From Lysobacterales bacterium (GTDB taxonomy: Bacteria; Pseudomonadota; Gammaproteobacteria; Xanthomonadales; Marinicellaceae): a DNA stretch of 64,000 nucleotides. This document shows positions 9,116-17,948 of this stretch, in pieces (position 1 is the first letter of the stretch; each line of letters starts with the position of its first letter). The notes under the pieces are model-generated. The model ran no database searches, had not been told where the DNA came from, and was given only the letters and a program-made list of their open reading frames with translations. Both the position numbers and the translations under genes were made by a program. The DNA lies in NCBI GenBank assembly GCA_027067055.1, contig JAMOMK010000134.1, forward strand, positions 1-64,000, read 5' to 3'.

Positions 9116-10168
9116 TTACCTAAACCCTTCATTCAAAGCATCCAACACGGCATTGCCTGGACAGACTTCGCCTTGCGATAAGCTATTTAAGGGTTTATCC
9201 ACTGAGTTTATCTTTTTATGCGTATCTTGAGGGTCTTCGTGTAGGTAGATTAAGCCGGTGAGGATTTTCTTTTGTTCGCGTACGGTTTCGATAATGCCCA
9301 TAGCTTCACGTTTGCTTGAGAGATCATAGTCATGGGTATTTTTCTTAAGAATCAACTTACTGCCGTCATGCAACTTAACTTCCTTACTTGTGCCTTCAGG
9401 ATGGATGATTTTGAGTTCTTGTCGTTCGGGAACAAAGTCAATGGTGCCTGTGGCATCTAAATGATCACGGACGTATTCGTATCCTTTGGTTGAAGTTGGT
9501 ACATTATTAAAGGTCACACATGGCGAAATGACGTCAATAAAGGCAAAGCCTTTATGTTCGATTGCGCCTTTGATTAATGGGATTAATTGTTTTTTATCGC
9601 CTGAAAAACTGCGTGCGACATAACCAGCTCCAAGTTGTAAGGCTAATTGGCATAAATCAATAGCAGCAAATTGGTTTTCTACGCCTTTTTTGCCAGCTGA
9701 ACCAATATCTGCTGTGGCGGAGTCTTGTCCTTTGGTTAGTCCATAACAACCATTATTCATAACAATATAAATCATGTTTAAATTTCGTCTAACGACATGG
9801 GCAAATTGCCCCATACCGATGGATGCGGTATCGCCATCTCCTGATATGCCGATATATTGCAGGTCTTTATTTGCCATGTTTGCGCCAGTGGAAACCGATG
9901 GCATTCGACCGTGGACTGAGTTAAAACCGTGGGCTTTACCCAAAAAATAGGTTGGCGTTTTTGATGAACAACCAATACCAGATATTTTGGCAATTTTGTG
10001 TGGTTCAATATTCATTTCAAAAAAGGATTGGATAATAGCCGCACTAATTGAATCATGTCCACAACCCGCACACAGTGTTGATAATGCACCTTCGTATGCT
10101 GTTTTGGCAAATCCTAATGAATTGACTTTGGCACTTGGGTGTCTAAATGTGGATTTTATATAACTCAT
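9116..10168 (-). CDS. korB: 2-oxoacid:ferredoxin oxidoreductase, beta subunit (KorB)
   Basis: 350 residues. This is the thiamine-diphosphate subunit of a 2-oxoacid:ferredoxin oxidoreductase, most likely 2-oxoglutarate type. Visible features: CAGCGHD near the N-terminus, the ThDP/Mg motif GDGDTASIGMGQF and the downstream NNGCYGLTKGQDSATAD block typical of KorB. With KorA it interconverts 2-oxoacid plus CoA and acyl-CoA plus CO2, using ferredoxin. Its ATG overlaps the korA stop codon (ATGA), so the two are translationally coupled. It is last in a three-gene minus-strand operon. Substrate preference for 2-oxoglutarate over pyruvate is inferred from overall resemblance. Confidence 0.9.
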   Translation of the reverse strand: MSYIKSTFRHPSAKVNSLGFAKTAYEGALSTLCAGCGHDSISAAIIQSFFEMNIEPHKIAKISGIGCSSKTPTYFLGKAHGFNSVHGRMPSVSTGANMANKDLQYIGISGDGDTASIGMGQFAHVVRRNLNMIYIVMNNGCYGLTKGQDSATADIGSAGKKGVENQFAAIDLCQLALQLGAGYVARSFSGDKKQLIPLIKGAIEHKGFAFIDVISPCVTFNNVPTSTKGYEYVRDHLDATGTIDFVPERQELKIIHPEGTSKEVKLHDGSKLILKKNTHDYDLSSKREAMGIIETVREQKKILTGLIYLHEDPQDTHKKINSVDKPLNSLSQGEVCPGNAVLDALNEGFR

Positions 10169-12009
10169 GAGATCACCTCAAATTTTTTACTTTTACCTTG
10201 GCTAGGATTAATGTGATTGTTAATTTCATCAGCTATGTATTGTGCAGTAATTGGCATACCATCAATATTGAGCACTGGAATTAAATCTTTTGGATCAAGT
10301 TGAAACTCGTTGACCAGCAATGTTTTCATTTGGGCATCTCTATTTTGTTCAATAACAAAAATCGTTTCATGTGATTGCATAAATTCTTCCACTTCTTTGC
10401 CAAAAGGAAAAGCTTTTATACGCATTTCATCTAAGTGTATACCCTGCTCTTGCAATAAATCATCAGCTTCATGCCCTGCATAGGTACTTGTACCATAATA
10501 GATAATGCCTAACTTATTATTGTCTTTAACTTTGTGTATTTCTGCTTCTGGGACTAGGGTTTTAGCGGTATCAAATTTTTTCAATAAGCGTTGCATACCT
10601 TTAGCGTAGATTTTCCCATCTTCTGTATAAGCTGCGTATTCATCATGCGACGAACCACGGGTAAAAAATGCTCCCTTTTCTGGATGAGCACCAGGAATTG
10701 TGCGGTATGGGATACCATCATCATCGACATCCAAGTACCTCCCCCATCTTTCTTGTTTGGCTTCAAGTGCTTCGTAATCTAGTACCTTACCACGATCATA
10801 AATATGATGGTCATCAAACTCTATCTTTTCACACAAATGCGTGTTCATACCCAAATCCAAATCACTCATCAGCATTACAGGTGTTTGAAGACGTTCGGCT
10901 AAATCCATACCAATAACTGTCATATCAAAACATTCTTTTGGTGTAGCAGGAAATAATAGCACATGTTTGGTATCACCGTGTGAGGCATAAGCAGCAGCCA
11001 AAACATCAGATTGCTGAGTTCTTGTTGGCATACCTGTTGATGGTCCTGAGCGTTGAATATCAACTAAAAACACAGGAATTTCAGCAAAATAGGCTAATCC
11101 TAAAAACTCTCCCATTAGTGAAACACCCGGTCCCGAGGTGGCAGTAAATGATCGCGCACCATTCCAAGCAGCTCCAATAACAATACCAATGGCTGCCAAT
11201 TCATCTTCTGCTTGCACGATGGCAAATTTATTTTTACCAGTGGCTTCATCCACTCGGTATTGACGGCAATATTTTTCAAAGGACTCTATAACAGATGTTG
11301 ATGGTGTAATTGGATACCATCCAGCAACAGTCACGCCTGCAAAAACAGCTCCAAGTCCTGTTGCTGTGTTGCCTTCTATCATTATCTTATCGCCATTCAA
11401 ATCACGGCGATGGATATTAAGCGCGCAAGCATCGGTGAAATATTTTTGTGCATAATCATAACCTAAGCGCAAGGCATTAATATTAGGCTCAATTAATTTT
11501 GCTTTTTTGGCAAATTGCGATTTAATAGAGTCTTCAAACACACTAAAGTCCATTTCAAATAAATAGGCTAACGCACCAACATAAATTATGTTTTTAAAAA
11601 TTTGACGTAAACGTGGATCAGTATAGTTTTCATTGCAAATATTGGTTAAAGGAATGCCAATAATAGTAATATCATCACGTTGTAAGTGATCTGGTAACCG
11701 CCTAGATGAATCGTAAAAGAAATAGCCACCAGTGGCTAATTCATTATAATCTTTAACTATCGTTTGACCATTGGTTGCCACGACAAAATCATAACCTTCT
11801 CTACGACCTAAATAGCCTTTTTCACTGACCCTAACTTCAAACCATGTTGGCAAGCCTTGAATATTAGATGGAAAAATATTTTTTGCCGAAACAGGAATAC
11901 CTAATCGAAAAACTGCCTTGGCAAATAAGTTGTTCGCTGATGCAGAACCTGAGCCATTGATATTAGCAAATAGGATAACAAAATCGTTTATTGCTTTGAT
12001 TTTATTCAT
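10165..12009 (-). CDS. korA: 2-oxoacid:ferredoxin oxidoreductase, fused gamma-alpha subunit (KorA)
   Basis: 614 residues, the size of KorA proteins in which the gamma domain is fused ahead of alpha. The N-terminal gamma part carries ANINGSGSASANNLFAKAVFRLG. The alpha pyrimidine-binding domain begins at about residue 205 with MIEGNTATGLGAVFAGVTVAGWYPITPSTS and includes the conserved TATSGPGVSLMGEFLGLAYFAEIPVFLVDIQRSGPSTGMPTR block in pieces. A C-terminal transketolase-like domain follows. It pairs with KorB and lies 3 bp downstream of a GltD-like flavoprotein in the same direction. No 4Fe-4S motif is present here; the operon's clusters are in the flavoprotein. Confidence 0.92.
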   Translation of the reverse strand: MNKIKAINDFVILFANINGSGSASANNLFAKAVFRLGIPVSAKNIFPSNIQGLPTWFEVRVSEKGYLGRREGYDFVVATNGQTIVKDYNELATGGYFFYDSSRRLPDHLQRDDITIIGIPLTNICNENYTDPRLRQIFKNIIYVGALAYLFEMDFSVFEDSIKSQFAKKAKLIEPNINALRLGYDYAQKYFTDACALNIHRRDLNGDKIMIEGNTATGLGAVFAGVTVAGWYPITPSTSVIESFEKYCRQYRVDEATGKNKFAIVQAEDELAAIGIVIGAAWNGARSFTATSGPGVSLMGEFLGLAYFAEIPVFLVDIQRSGPSTGMPTRTQQSDVLAAAYASHGDTKHVLLFPATPKECFDMTVIGMDLAERLQTPVMLMSDLDLGMNTHLCEKIEFDDHHIYDRGKVLDYEALEAKQERWGRYLDVDDDGIPYRTIPGAHPEKGAFFTRGSSHDEYAAYTEDGKIYAKGMQRLLKKFDTAKTLVPEAEIHKVKDNNKLGIIYYGTSTYAGHEADDLLQEQGIHLDEMRIKAFPFGKEVEEFMQSHETIFVIEQNRDAQMKTLLVNEFQLDPKDLIPVLNIDGMPITAQYIADEINNHINPSQGKSKKFEVIS

Positions 12010-12012
12010 TTT

Positions 12013-13788
12013 TTATCTCCCTGCCTTGGCTTCATTAAGTAAGAATTTGCGCATATCCCAAGCTCCTGTTGGACAACGTTCGGCACAGAGTCCACAATGA
12101 AGACAAACATTTTCATCTTTAACCATGACGCGTTTTGTTTTGAGTTCCCCTGAAACTAAAAGAGCTTGATCTAAATTATCTGCAGGCATTTTTAAGTGTT
12201 GACGTAACAAATCTTCTTCTTCATTTTCAACAAAGTTAATGCAATTAGTAGGACAAACATCTTCGCAGGCATCGCATTCGATACAGCGGTCTTTTTCAAA
12301 AACTGTTTGTACATCACAATTTAAACAGCGCAATGTTTCATTTAAGCCTTGCTCAAGTGAGAAACCTTTTTCCACTTCAATTTTCATACTGGTCAAGGCA
12401 AGATTTGTATCCACATGCTCAACCACATGACGTTTATCACTCGATACTGGCGCATTGTAAAGCCAATCGTGAAAGCCCATTTTTTGGCTTATCAGTGTTG
12501 TACCCGGATTTGGGCGATCTTTTGTGTCTTGTCCTCGGCAATATTTATCAATTGAAATCGCTGCTTGATGTCCATGAGCAACGGCAGTAATAACATTTTC
12601 TGGTCCCCATGCTGCATCTCCACCAACAAATACATGAGCTAAAGAAGTTTGGAATGTAGTTTTATCTACCTCAGGCATATCCCAATCATTAAATTCAATT
12701 CCTAAGTCACGTTCAATCCACGGAAATGCATTCATCTGCCCTAATGCCATTAGGACATCATCACATTCCATAAAGATATCTGCTTCTCCTGTTGGCACTA
12801 GTGTTCTGCGTCCATTTTCGTCGTATTCTGCTGTGACCAATTCAAATAGCATTCCAACAAGTTTACCTTTTTCACAAACAAAAGCTTTGGGCGTATGATT
12901 TTCGAACATAGGGATTCCTTCGCCTTGAGCATCTTTAATTTCCCAAGGGGATGCTTTCATATCTGCTTGCGGACTTCTTACAACAATACGAACATCCTTA
13001 CCACCAATTCTTCGTGCGGTTCGACAACAATCCATTGCCGTATTCCCACCACCAAGAACTAATACCTTTTCACCAATTTCTTTGGTGTGTTCAAATGCCA
13101 CATTCGCCAACCAATCAATTCCTAAGTGAATATTAGCATCTGCTTCTGCCCTACCCTCAAGTTTGGGTAAATCTCGTGCTCGTGGTGCACCTGTTCCGAT
13201 GAAAATAGCATCATAATCTTTTGTCAACATTTCTTTAAGGCTATTCACTTTATGTTTAAAGTGAGTCCTTATCCCCATATCAAGGATATAGTTGACTTCT
13301 TCATCAAGAACTTCTTCGGGCAATCGAAAAGATGGAATCTGGCTGCGCATAAAACCACCACCTTTATATTGATCATCAAACAAGTCTACATGGTAACCCA
13401 ATGGCATCAAATCCCGAGCTACAGTTAACGATGCTGGTCCGCCACCAATTAAAGCAATTTTTTTACCATTTTTTTGTTTTGGAATATCAGGTAAACGGTG
13501 TTTTATATCACCTTTATGGTCAGCTGCAACACGTTTTAGACGACAAATAGCAACGGGTTGATCCTCAACTCGTCCACGCCTACATGCCGGTTCGCACGGT
13601 CGATCACAGGTTCGACCTAAGACACCAGGAAAAACATTGGATTCCCAATTTATCATGTAAGCATCATCAAAACGACCAGCACTTATCATGCGAATATATT
13701 CAGGAACGGGAGTATGCGCAGGACACGCATATTGGCAATCTACTACTTTGTGAAAGTAGTTAATATCTTTAATATCTGTTTCTTTCAT
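12013..13788 (-). CDS. GltD-like FAD/NAD(P) oxidoreductase with C-terminal 2x[4Fe-4S] ferredoxin domain
   Basis: 591 residues. The N-terminal Cys-rich domain of the GltD family (CQYACPAHTPVPEYI ... GRTCDRPCEPACRRG) is followed by an FAD Rossmann motif (LIGGGPASLTVARDL, about residue 112) and an NAD(P) motif (VLVLGGGNTAMDCCRTARR, about 243). The C-terminus has two ferredoxin motifs, CIECDACEDVCP and CLHCGLCAERCP. This layout suits electron transfer between ferredoxin-type clusters and NAD(P)H. Being first in an operon with korA-korB, it probably re-oxidises (or reduces) the KOR ferredoxin partner. It could replace a free ferredoxin altogether. Cofactor choice (NAD or NADP) is not resolved. Confidence 0.88.
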   Translation of the reverse strand: MKETDIKDINYFHKVVDCQYACPAHTPVPEYIRMISAGRFDDAYMINWESNVFPGVLGRTCDRPCEPACRRGRVEDQPVAICRLKRVAADHKGDIKHRLPDIPKQKNGKKIALIGGGPASLTVARDLMPLGYHVDLFDDQYKGGGFMRSQIPSFRLPEEVLDEEVNYILDMGIRTHFKHKVNSLKEMLTKDYDAIFIGTGAPRARDLPKLEGRAEADANIHLGIDWLANVAFEHTKEIGEKVLVLGGGNTAMDCCRTARRIGGKDVRIVVRSPQADMKASPWEIKDAQGEGIPMFENHTPKAFVCEKGKLVGMLFELVTAEYDENGRRTLVPTGEADIFMECDDVLMALGQMNAFPWIERDLGIEFNDWDMPEVDKTTFQTSLAHVFVGGDAAWGPENVITAVAHGHQAAISIDKYCRGQDTKDRPNPGTTLISQKMGFHDWLYNAPVSSDKRHVVEHVDTNLALTSMKIEVEKGFSLEQGLNETLRCLNCDVQTVFEKDRCIECDACEDVCPTNCINFVENEEEDLLRQHLKMPADNLDQALLVSGELKTKRVMVKDENVCLHCGLCAERCPTGAWDMRKFLLNEAKAGR

Positions 13789-13870
13789 GGGTTAAATTTT
13801 ACCTAAATTTATTTTCTTTGTATAGTAAATATGCACACATCTCTTTAACTATTAGCAATATTGAATTAAG

Positions 13871-13904
13871 CAAAAAAAAACCTTAGTCAAATAACCAAGG
13901 TTTT
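13871..13904 (-). terminator. Terminator of the FHA gene
   Basis: On the minus strand an 8-bp stem, AAAACCTT / AAGGTTTT, with a 12-nt loop runs into a nine-T tract (the A run at 13872-13880). It lies between the FHA gene and the downstream flavoprotein operon and separates the two units. Confidence 0.7.
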
Positions 13905-14054
13905 AATAGTCTTCAGTTCCGAAAGTATCATTTCAACGACTTTAGAAACTGCTATTTGAGAATTTCTATGTTTCAATTCCATTATTTCTTTAAATGCCTT
14001 GCCATTCTAAATGTGAACAGCCTATTTAAAGACTTGTAAATTTTTTTAGCACGA

Positions 14055-14858
14055 CTACTTGATAAATTTATCTAACAAACCAAGATACCAAGCACCTCCT
14101 CCAGCTGCCAACAATAAAACAACTAAGGTTACAATCCATTTCACAACTGATCCAGATGAACTAGAAGCTAAGTTATTAGTAGTTGAGTTGGATGAAGCTT
14201 GTGTTTGTTTTGGCTTACCTGCTTGGTTTTGTGCTGCAGGCATTCCAGGAGACTGGATGAGAAAACGTATATTGTCTAGTTTAATTTCATCTCCAATTTT
14301 GACTGTTTGTTTTGTTACTTTATCTCCATTAACAAAGGTGCCATTAGAAGAATCCAGATCTTCAATTTCCAACCCATCAGCTACAATTGAAATCACCGCA
14401 TGTTTTCTTGAAATACCATCAACATTGATAAAAATATCATTCTCTGAATGCCTTCCAAGACTGGTTTTCCCTCTTAATGGGAAAGTTTTACCAAAATAAA
14501 CACCTGACACACCGCGTAAAACAAACTTAGGTAAAGCCATTCTGATTCGCGTTCTATTATCATCAGGCACTTCAATTTTTTCAGTCACTATTTTACAGTG
14601 AACTTGTGACATAATAATTAAATCTCCTTCCCTGACTTCACGTGACTCTTTAACGAGCTTTCCATTAACCGAAACCATAGCTGCTGGATTATCAACCTTG
14701 ATAGAAAAATCATCTTCATCTTTAACAATTGTCGCATGTTTTTCACACATGCCAACAGCTTCTATCTGTATCGTTGCATCTTCGGAACTACCAATCGAAA
14801 AGTTATTGCCAATAAGTTCAAAATCTTTATGTTCTTTATGTGGAAAAACTAGCTTCAT
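14055..14858 (-). CDS. Membrane-anchored protein with two FHA domains
   Basis: 267 residues from the ATG at 14858, preferred because AGGA lies about 8 bases upstream; an ATG at 14876 adds six residues but has no ribosome site. Two FHA phosphothreonine-binding domains are seen. The first (about 1-95) is degenerate: it has IGSSEDATIQI but lacks the usual SRxH, reading CEKHA. The second (about 105-195) is canonical, with SLGRHSENDIFI, ISRKHA and SSNGTFVNG. A Gln/Ser/Asn linker leads to a single C-terminal transmembrane helix (VVKWIVTLVVLLLAAGG), placing both domains in the cytoplasm. No kinase gene is adjacent. The phosphoprotein partner is unknown. Confidence 0.85.
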   Translation of the reverse strand: MKLVFPHKEHKDFELIGNNFSIGSSEDATIQIEAVGMCEKHATIVKDEDDFSIKVDNPAAMVSVNGKLVKESREVREGDLIIMSQVHCKIVTEKIEVPDDNRTRIRMALPKFVLRGVSGVYFGKTFPLRGKTSLGRHSENDIFINVDGISRKHAVISIVADGLEIEDLDSSNGTFVNGDKVTKQTVKIGDEIKLDNIRFLIQSPGMPAAQNQAGKPKQTQASSNSTTNNLASSSSGSVVKWIVTLVVLLLAAGGGAWYLGLLDKFIK

Positions 14859-14962
14859 TACTAAATCCTGTGTCATTTATTATTTCGCAAAATTATAACA
14901 AAATTATCACTTAAACTTAAAGCTTATTTCACATAATTAGTAGCATTAATACACTCAAATGA

Positions 14963-14968
14963 TATAAT
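14963..14968 (+). promoter_or_regulatory. Possible -10 element upstream of etfB
   Basis: An exact TATAAT at 14963-14968 lies about 77 bases before the etfB start, in the divergent region shared with the FHA gene. No good -35 hexamer is seen at the usual distance, so this is only a candidate. Confidence 0.3.
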
Positions 14969-15045
14969 TCCATCAAATCCATTCTATTCGCCATTTATGT
15001 GTGGCTTTCTTACCCTAAAATGGCAACTTAATTCGAGAACTTTAT

Positions 15046-15795
15046 ATGAAAATATTAGTAGCAATTAAACGCGTAGTTGACTTCAATGTACGTGTTCAAG
15101 TAAAACCCGATGGCAGTGGTGTTGCAACCGATGGCGTCAAAATGAGTATCAATCCATTTGATGAAATTGCCATTGAAGAAGCTTTACGCATCAAAGAGGC
15201 AGGAAAAGCAGATGAGGTCATTGTGGTAACTATTGGTACAAATGATGCCCAACAACAATTAAGAACAGCTTTAGCTATGGGTGCTGATCGTGCAATTTTG
15301 ATTGAATCTAATTCAGAAATTCAATCATTAAAAGCTGCTACTAGCCTTTTAATGATTGCCAAAAAAGAACAAGCAGGACTCGTTATTATGGGTAAACAAG
15401 CCATCGATGATGACAACAACCAAACACCACAGATGTTAGCAACTTTATGGAATCGCCCGCAAGCCACATCCGTTTCTAAACTGGAAATCAATGGCAATTC
15501 AGCTTTGGCTACCCGTGAGGTAGATGCAGGGCTTGAAACCATTGAAATCAATTTACCTGCTGTAATTTCTACAGACTTAAGACTAAACGAACCTCGCTTT
15601 GTTAAATTACCTGACATTATGAAAGCTAAACGCAAACCCTTAGATGTTATGGCAATTGATGAAACCCTTGCTGGTTTTAATGACAACGAATTAAGCATCG
15701 AAAACTACGAGTCTCCACAACCTCGCCAAAAAGGTATTATGGTTGAAAATGTAGATGAATTAGTGGCACAACTTAAAGAAAGAGGATTAGTCTAA
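15046..15795 (+). CDS. etfB: Electron transfer flavoprotein beta subunit
   Basis: 249 residues, the usual EtfB length. It begins MKILVAIKRVVDFNVRV and carries the ETF-beta signature around VDAGLETIEINLPAVISTDLRLNEPRF (about residues 163-190) and the AMP-binding region GTNDAQQQLRTALAMGADRAI. With EtfA it forms the soluble heterodimer that passes electrons from acyl-CoA and other dehydrogenases to ETF:quinone oxidoreductase. Its stop overlaps the etfA start (TAATG), so the pair is co-translated. No acyl-CoA dehydrogenase or ETF-QO gene is adjacent. Confidence 0.95.
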   Translation: MKILVAIKRVVDFNVRVQVKPDGSGVATDGVKMSINPFDEIAIEEALRIKEAGKADEVIVVTIGTNDAQQQLRTALAMGADRAILIESNSEIQSLKAATSLLMIAKKEQAGLVIMGKQAIDDDNNQTPQMLATLWNRPQATSVSKLEINGNSALATREVDAGLETIEINLPAVISTDLRLNEPRFVKLPDIMKAKRKPLDVMAIDETLAGFNDNELSIENYESPQPRQKGIMVENVDELVAQLKERGLV

Positions 15796-16730
15796 TGAGT
15801 AAAATATTAATCTTGGCACAACATGATGGCAATTCCGTTAATCAAGGCACATCAAAAGCCCTGACAGCTGCCCAACAAATAGATGGCGCAAGTATAGATT
15901 TAGTGATATTCGCTGATGATGTAAGTGAAATTGCTGCAAAAGCCGCCAAATTAGCAGGCGTTAACACAGTGCATGCAGTGACAACAACTAATGAAAATTG
16001 GAAGTTAGCTCAAGGTATTGCTGCTAAATTTGCAGAACTCGCATCGGATTATAGTCATGTATTTGGTCCATCCGCCACCTTTGGCAAAGATGTCATGCCA
16101 TGCGTTGCAGCCCTACTCGGTCAAAACCAAATCAGTGATATTATGCAAGTCATTGATGCCACAACTTTTAAACGCCCGATTTATGCAGGCAATGCTGTGA
16201 TTACGGTTAAGTCTAATCACGATAAAATTGTCGCGACCATCCGTACTGCTTCATTTAAAACAGGTGACATGACGTCAGGTTCAGCTAGTATTGAGAACCA
16301 CAGTATTGATAATGCACAAACTGATACTAAGTTTGTTTCACTCCAGACAGGAAATTCAGAACGCCCTGACCTGCAAACTGCCTCGAAAGTTATTGCTGGT
16401 GGGCGCGGTCTTGGTAGTGAAGAGAATTTTGAATTAATGTACAATTTAGCAGATAAGATAGGAGCCGCTACCGGCGCATCTCGCGCAGCAGTTGATGCGG
16501 GTTATTGCCCTAATGAAATGCAAGTCGGTCAAACAGGTAAAATTATTGCTCCTGACCTTTACATGTCATTTGGTATATCTGGTGCAATACAGCATTTAAC
16601 AGGCATTAAAGATGCAGGAACCATTGTAGCTATCAACAAAGATGGTGATGCACCAATTTATGAAGTCGCTGATATTGGCTTGGTTGGTGATTTGTTTAAG
16701 ATTGTTCCAGAACTGATGGAAAAAATTTAA
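15795..16730 (+). CDS. etfA: Electron transfer flavoprotein alpha subunit
   Basis: 311 residues, normal length. The C-terminal FAD-binding domain shows the ETF-alpha signature: VIAGGRGLGSEENFELM, then GAATGASRAAVDAGYCPNEMQVGQTGK and the YMSFGISGAIQHLTGI helix. The N-terminal domain matches the adenine-nucleotide-hydrolase-like fold shared with EtfB. It binds the redox-active FAD of the ETF dimer. Start and stop with etfB overlap by one base. A strong bidirectional terminator at 16781-16812 ends the operon. Confidence 0.95.
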   Translation: MSKILILAQHDGNSVNQGTSKALTAAQQIDGASIDLVIFADDVSEIAAKAAKLAGVNTVHAVTTTNENWKLAQGIAAKFAELASDYSHVFGPSATFGKDVMPCVAALLGQNQISDIMQVIDATTFKRPIYAGNAVITVKSNHDKIVATIRTASFKTGDMTSGSASIENHSIDNAQTDTKFVSLQTGNSERPDLQTASKVIAGGRGLGSEENFELMYNLADKIGAATGASRAAVDAGYCPNEMQVGQTGKIIAPDLYMSFGISGAIQHLTGIKDAGTIVAINKDGDAPIYEVADIGLVGDLFKIVPELMEKI

Positions 16731-16740
16731 ACCCTCGCAC

Positions 16741-16767
16741 CGTCATTCCCGCGAAGGCGTGAATCTA
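16741..16767 (+). repeat. REP-like palindrome, copy 1
   Basis: A 27-bp sequence beginning CGTCATTCCCGCGAAGGC, an imperfect palindrome around GCGAAGGC. It matches 23 of 27 positions of the sequence at 31999-32025. The consensus (GTCATTCCCGCGAAGGCGGGAATC) resembles a repeat scattered in many proteobacterial genomes. Confidence 0.6.
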
Positions 16768-16780
16768 TCATTTTGAAAAC

Positions 16781-16812
16781 AAAAAAAGGGTTCAATTAGA
16801 ACCCTTTTTTTT
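16781..16812 (+). terminator. Bidirectional terminator after etfBA
   Basis: GGGTTC / GAACCC stem with an AATTA loop, flanked by an A7 run on the left and a T8 run on the right. It can end etfBA transcripts and minus-strand transcripts that pass folD and the adjoining mobile repeat. Confidence 0.85.
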
Positions 16813-16889
16813 ACTTTTTTTAACCCTTTCCATGAATTATGCAAAAGTCTCTAAGAATAACTTTGAAAATTTTTAAAGTTTAGTACTTA

Positions 16890-17052
16890 CCCAAATCCCG
16901 ATATAGAAATGCGCTTGAGAGTGCAAGTAACTGATGTGCATAGGAAATCAAGAAAAACTAACGTCACCTCATTGGTGATGAAGCTTTTTCTGGGTTTTCT
17001 AGGTGCATCAAGGACTTGTGCTATCATCGTGCTTTCTATATCGGGATTTGGG
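16890..17052 (+). mobile_element. 163-bp palindromic MITE-like element, copy A
   Basis: The element has 20-bp perfect terminal inverted repeats (CCCAAATCCCGATATAGAAA) and a 5-bp target duplication ACTTA at 16885-16889 and 17053-17057. The two halves are imperfect reverse complements along most of their length, so a transcript would fold into one long hairpin. It is 161/163 identical to copy B (39243-39405), in opposite orientation in the window. It begins 2 bases after the folD stop codon, and the duplication includes that stop. No transposase is encoded, so it must be moved in trans, if at all. Confidence 0.85.
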
Positions 17053-17054
17053 AC

Positions 17055-17900
17055 TTACAACAAACTTGCCTCATAAGTATTTTGCATCAAGGTTGCTACA
17101 GTCATCGGACCAATCCCACCAGGCACTGGTGTAATCCATTTGACTTTCGCTTTGACAGCATCAAAATCTACATCACCACAAAGCTTGCCATTTTCTTTAC
17201 GATTAATTGCAACATCAATTACAGTGCATCCATCTGCTACCCATTCAGATTTCACAATACCAGGCTTGCCGATTGCCACGCACAAGATATCAGCACATCG
17301 CACATGTTTTTCTAAGTCTTGAGTAAAACGATGACAGACAGTCACAGTGGCTCCAGCATAAAGCATTTCAAGCATTAATGGGCGACCAACAATATTGGAT
17401 GCTCCAACAATAACCACATGCTGAGATTTTGGAATAATATCATAAGCATGCAACAAAGTCATCACACCACGGGGTGTACAGGGACGCAATCCTGGTTGTC
17501 TTAATGCTAAACGCCCTACATTTTCAGCGTGAAATCCATCAACGTCTTTATTGGGTGCAATGCGATTAGTTATTTCATTCTCATTGATATGTTTTGGTAA
17601 GGGTAATTGCACCAGTATTCCATGAATCATTTCATCTTCATTCAGTTCATCAATCAATTGAAATAATTCTTTTTCTGATACCGTCCGTGGAAACTTAAAA
17701 GAGACAGAGTTAATGCCTGCTTTTTCACATGCCTTGACTTTATTTCTAACATAAATTTCTGAGGCAGGATTATCTCCAACTAAAACAACTGCCAAACCAG
17801 GGGGCGTGTGTCCTTTTTCAATACGTTTGCCTATTTTTTCTCCAATCGTTGCAATTAATTTCTGAGATATTAATTTACCGTCTAGTATTTGTGCTGTCAT
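17055..17900 (-). CDS. folD: Bifunctional methylenetetrahydrofolate dehydrogenase/cyclohydrolase
   Basis: 281 residues from the ATG at 17900 (MTAQILDGK), which matches the usual FolD beginning; an upstream GTG would add 12 unconserved residues. FolD makes 10-formyl-THF from 5,10-methylene-THF in the cytoplasm. Visible motifs: EIYVRNKVKACEKAGI, which includes the catalytic Lys; ILVQLPLP; the PCTPRGVMTLL block; and VVIVGASNIVGRPL for NADP binding. The conserved end ITPVPGGIGPMTVATLMQNT is intact. A MITE-like element is inserted at its stop codon without changing the protein. It is transcribed divergently from the DUF1244 gene. Confidence 0.96.
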   Translation of the reverse strand: MTAQILDGKLISQKLIATIGEKIGKRIEKGHTPPGLAVVLVGDNPASEIYVRNKVKACEKAGINSVSFKFPRTVSEKELFQLIDELNEDEMIHGILVQLPLPKHINENEITNRIAPNKDVDGFHAENVGRLALRQPGLRPCTPRGVMTLLHAYDIIPKSQHVVIVGASNIVGRPLMLEMLYAGATVTVCHRFTQDLEKHVRCADILCVAIGKPGIVKSEWVADGCTVIDVAINRKENGKLCGDVDFDAVKAKVKWITPVPGGIGPMTVATLMQNTYEASLL

Positions 17901-17948
17901 GTTGTCATGGTTAATGATAAAATCTAATTTTAACACGCAAATACAGTA

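Noticed and set aside
10591-10916. Plus-strand frames inside korA
   Set aside because: They are antisense to a full-length conserved enzyme and lack starts with ribosome sites.
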